This document shows positions 13,317 to 14,153 of a stretch of 14,153 nt of DNA, one piece after another. Source of the DNA: Actinomycetota bacterium (GTDB lineage Bacteria; Actinomycetota; Acidimicrobiia; Acidimicrobiales; Ilumatobacteraceae); the NCBI GenBank assembly GCA_009705865.1, contig WLSJ01000035.1:1-14153 (forward strand), read 5' to 3'. Both the position numbers and the translations under genes were made by a program. Within the stretch, counting starts at the first letter, position 1. Each line of letters begins with the position of its first letter. The notes below the pieces were generated by a model. The model worked only from the letters and a program-made list of their open reading frames with translations, was not told the DNA's origin and searched no databases.

Positions 13317-14153
13317 GGAAGAGCAGTCCTTTTCTATTGCTAGCCATCACGTCGCTTCTTCTCGCGTCCTGCGTCTCATCAAGGACTAAAAATCAAGACT
13401 CCCCGCCCCAAGAGTCCCCACTCGTGACTCAAATTGCATCACATTGCACTGATCTTGATGCTCCAGAGCTAGGTGATGGAAAATTGTGTATCGATAATGG
13501 ATTCAGAATCAAGGCTGATGATTTTTCATTTACCAATTGGGGTCGATCAACTCAAGCTGATGCCAACGTCACCATCCAAACGCTGATTGATCTTTTTGGT
13601 CATAGTGCAGTGTGTTTAGACGGACCAACTACTGAATGCGTCATTCGACCAACAACAGTACAAAAGCTTGAAGAATGGAACAATGCGCTTGCAGGTGGTC
13701 GTTGCGAAGGTCTAGCAACTCTCAGTACTCGATTCTTTTTGAAGCTTGATGATCCGTCTGCTTTTAACAGCAATGCAACACGCGTGGCTGACTTGCAGCG
13801 CGGTAACCAATTACTTGATTCCAGCATTGTGTATTGGTGGGCAACTCAATTTCTTACTGAAGTATCGGACCGCGCCAGCACATCGCGAATGCAGTCACCG
13901 TTACAACTAGTAGACGACCTCATTCAAGGACTCGCTAATGGTGTCGGATACACCGTTGGGTTGTATTTCGGATCCGCAGGACATTCTGTTACTCCGTTTG
14001 CGGTGACGCATAACGGCACCAACTTCATCATTCATGTCTACGACAACAACTTTCCCGGCGTGCGCAAAGAAATCATTGTCGATGGCACCACTAATACATG
14101 GACCTATGCAGCTGCTCGTGCACAGCCTGATGGAATCAGTGTTGATTGGACAG
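13313..14153 (+). CDS. Putative lipoprotein with papain-like Cys/His/Asp signature (partial, runs off right edge)
   Basis: Open from ATG 13313 for 280 codons with no stop before the window end, so the C-terminus is missing. A lipoprotein signal is clear: MRKSSPF, hydrophobic core, then LLLASC with Cys20 as the lipidated residue, followed by a polar, Pro/Ser/Gln-rich linker to about 40. The mature domain has no family I can name with certainty. Three spaced elements suggest a papain-like thiol hydrolase: GGRCEGLATLS with Cys131, GHSVTPFAV with His224, and VYDNNFPG with Asp244/Asn245. Other Cys (45, 59, 101, 109) may form disulfides, fitting an exported protein. The SD is weak and an inverted repeat covers the start. 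Alternatives: a non-catalytic surface domain of the same fold. The gene is solid; the function is tentative. Confidence 0.8.
   Translation, partial: MRKSSPFLLLAITSLLLASCVSSRTKNQDSPPQESPLVTQIASHCTDLDAPELGDGKLCIDNGFRIKADDFSFTNWGRSTQADANVTIQTLIDLFGHSAVCLDGPTTECVIRPTTVQKLEEWNNALAGGRCEGLATLSTRFFLKLDDPSAFNSNATRVADLQRGNQLLDSSIVYWWATQFLTEVSDRASTSRMQSPLQLVDDLIQGLANGVGYTVGLYFGSAGHSVTPFAVTHNGTNFIIHVYDNNFPGVRKEIIVDGTTNTWTYAAARAQPDGISVDWT

Noticed and set aside
13258..13350. Longer TauE/SafE protein starting at 13350
   Set aside because: The extension is polar and basic, covers the divergent lipoprotein start, and the ATG at 13257 has an SD.

Overview
This 14.2 kb window looks like bacterial chromosome of moderate G+C, densely packed with co-directional genes that overlap by 1-11 bases. 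The gene content suggests an actinobacterium, plausibly a planktonic member of class Acidimicrobiia: a liv-type ABC transporter with a CGGSDD-type lipoprotein, a steroid-dehydrogenase-like SDR, an orphan molybdenum hydroxylase large subunit, and leaderless-looking starts. That assignment is inferred from protein style alone. No rRNA, tRNA, CRISPR array, insertion sequence or phage gene was seen, and no stretch over 300 bases lacks a gene.

Layout. (1) 1-4794, minus strand: a branched-chain amino acid type ABC importer in the order livK (binding lipoprotein), livH and livM (permeases), livG and livF (ATPases). livF runs off the left edge. A perfect 12-bp hairpin separates livK from livH, and a sigma70-like promoter lies just upstream of livK. 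(2) 4880-7685, minus strand: three genes joined by overlaps, encoding a TauD/TfdA-type Fe(II)/2-oxoglutarate dioxygenase, a kynurenine formamidase-like alpha/beta hydrolase and kynureninase. The last two are consecutive steps of tryptophan breakdown (N-formylkynurenine to kynurenine to anthranilate plus alanine). No tryptophan 2,3-dioxygenase is present. (3) 7751-9406, plus strand: a Nudix hydrolase and an MFS transporter, divergent from region 2. (4) 9407-13257, minus strand: TauE/SafE permease, SDR dehydrogenase and a xanthine dehydrogenase/aldehyde oxidase family large subunit, apparently one operon, ending flush against the MFS gene. (5) 13313 to the right edge, plus strand: a partial lipoprotein with a possible papain-like Cys/His/Asp constellation.

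How the parts may work together: regions 1 and 2 read in the same direction and could form a tryptophan/kynurenine scavenging and degradation unit served by a LIV-type importer. The dioxygenase in that operon is the most intriguing element, because its substrate is unknown. Region 4 could be a two-step oxidation (SDR then molybdenum hydroxylase) with an anion exporter. The flavin and iron-sulfur partners of the molybdenum enzyme are not in the window. The terminal lipoprotein is the least characterised gene.
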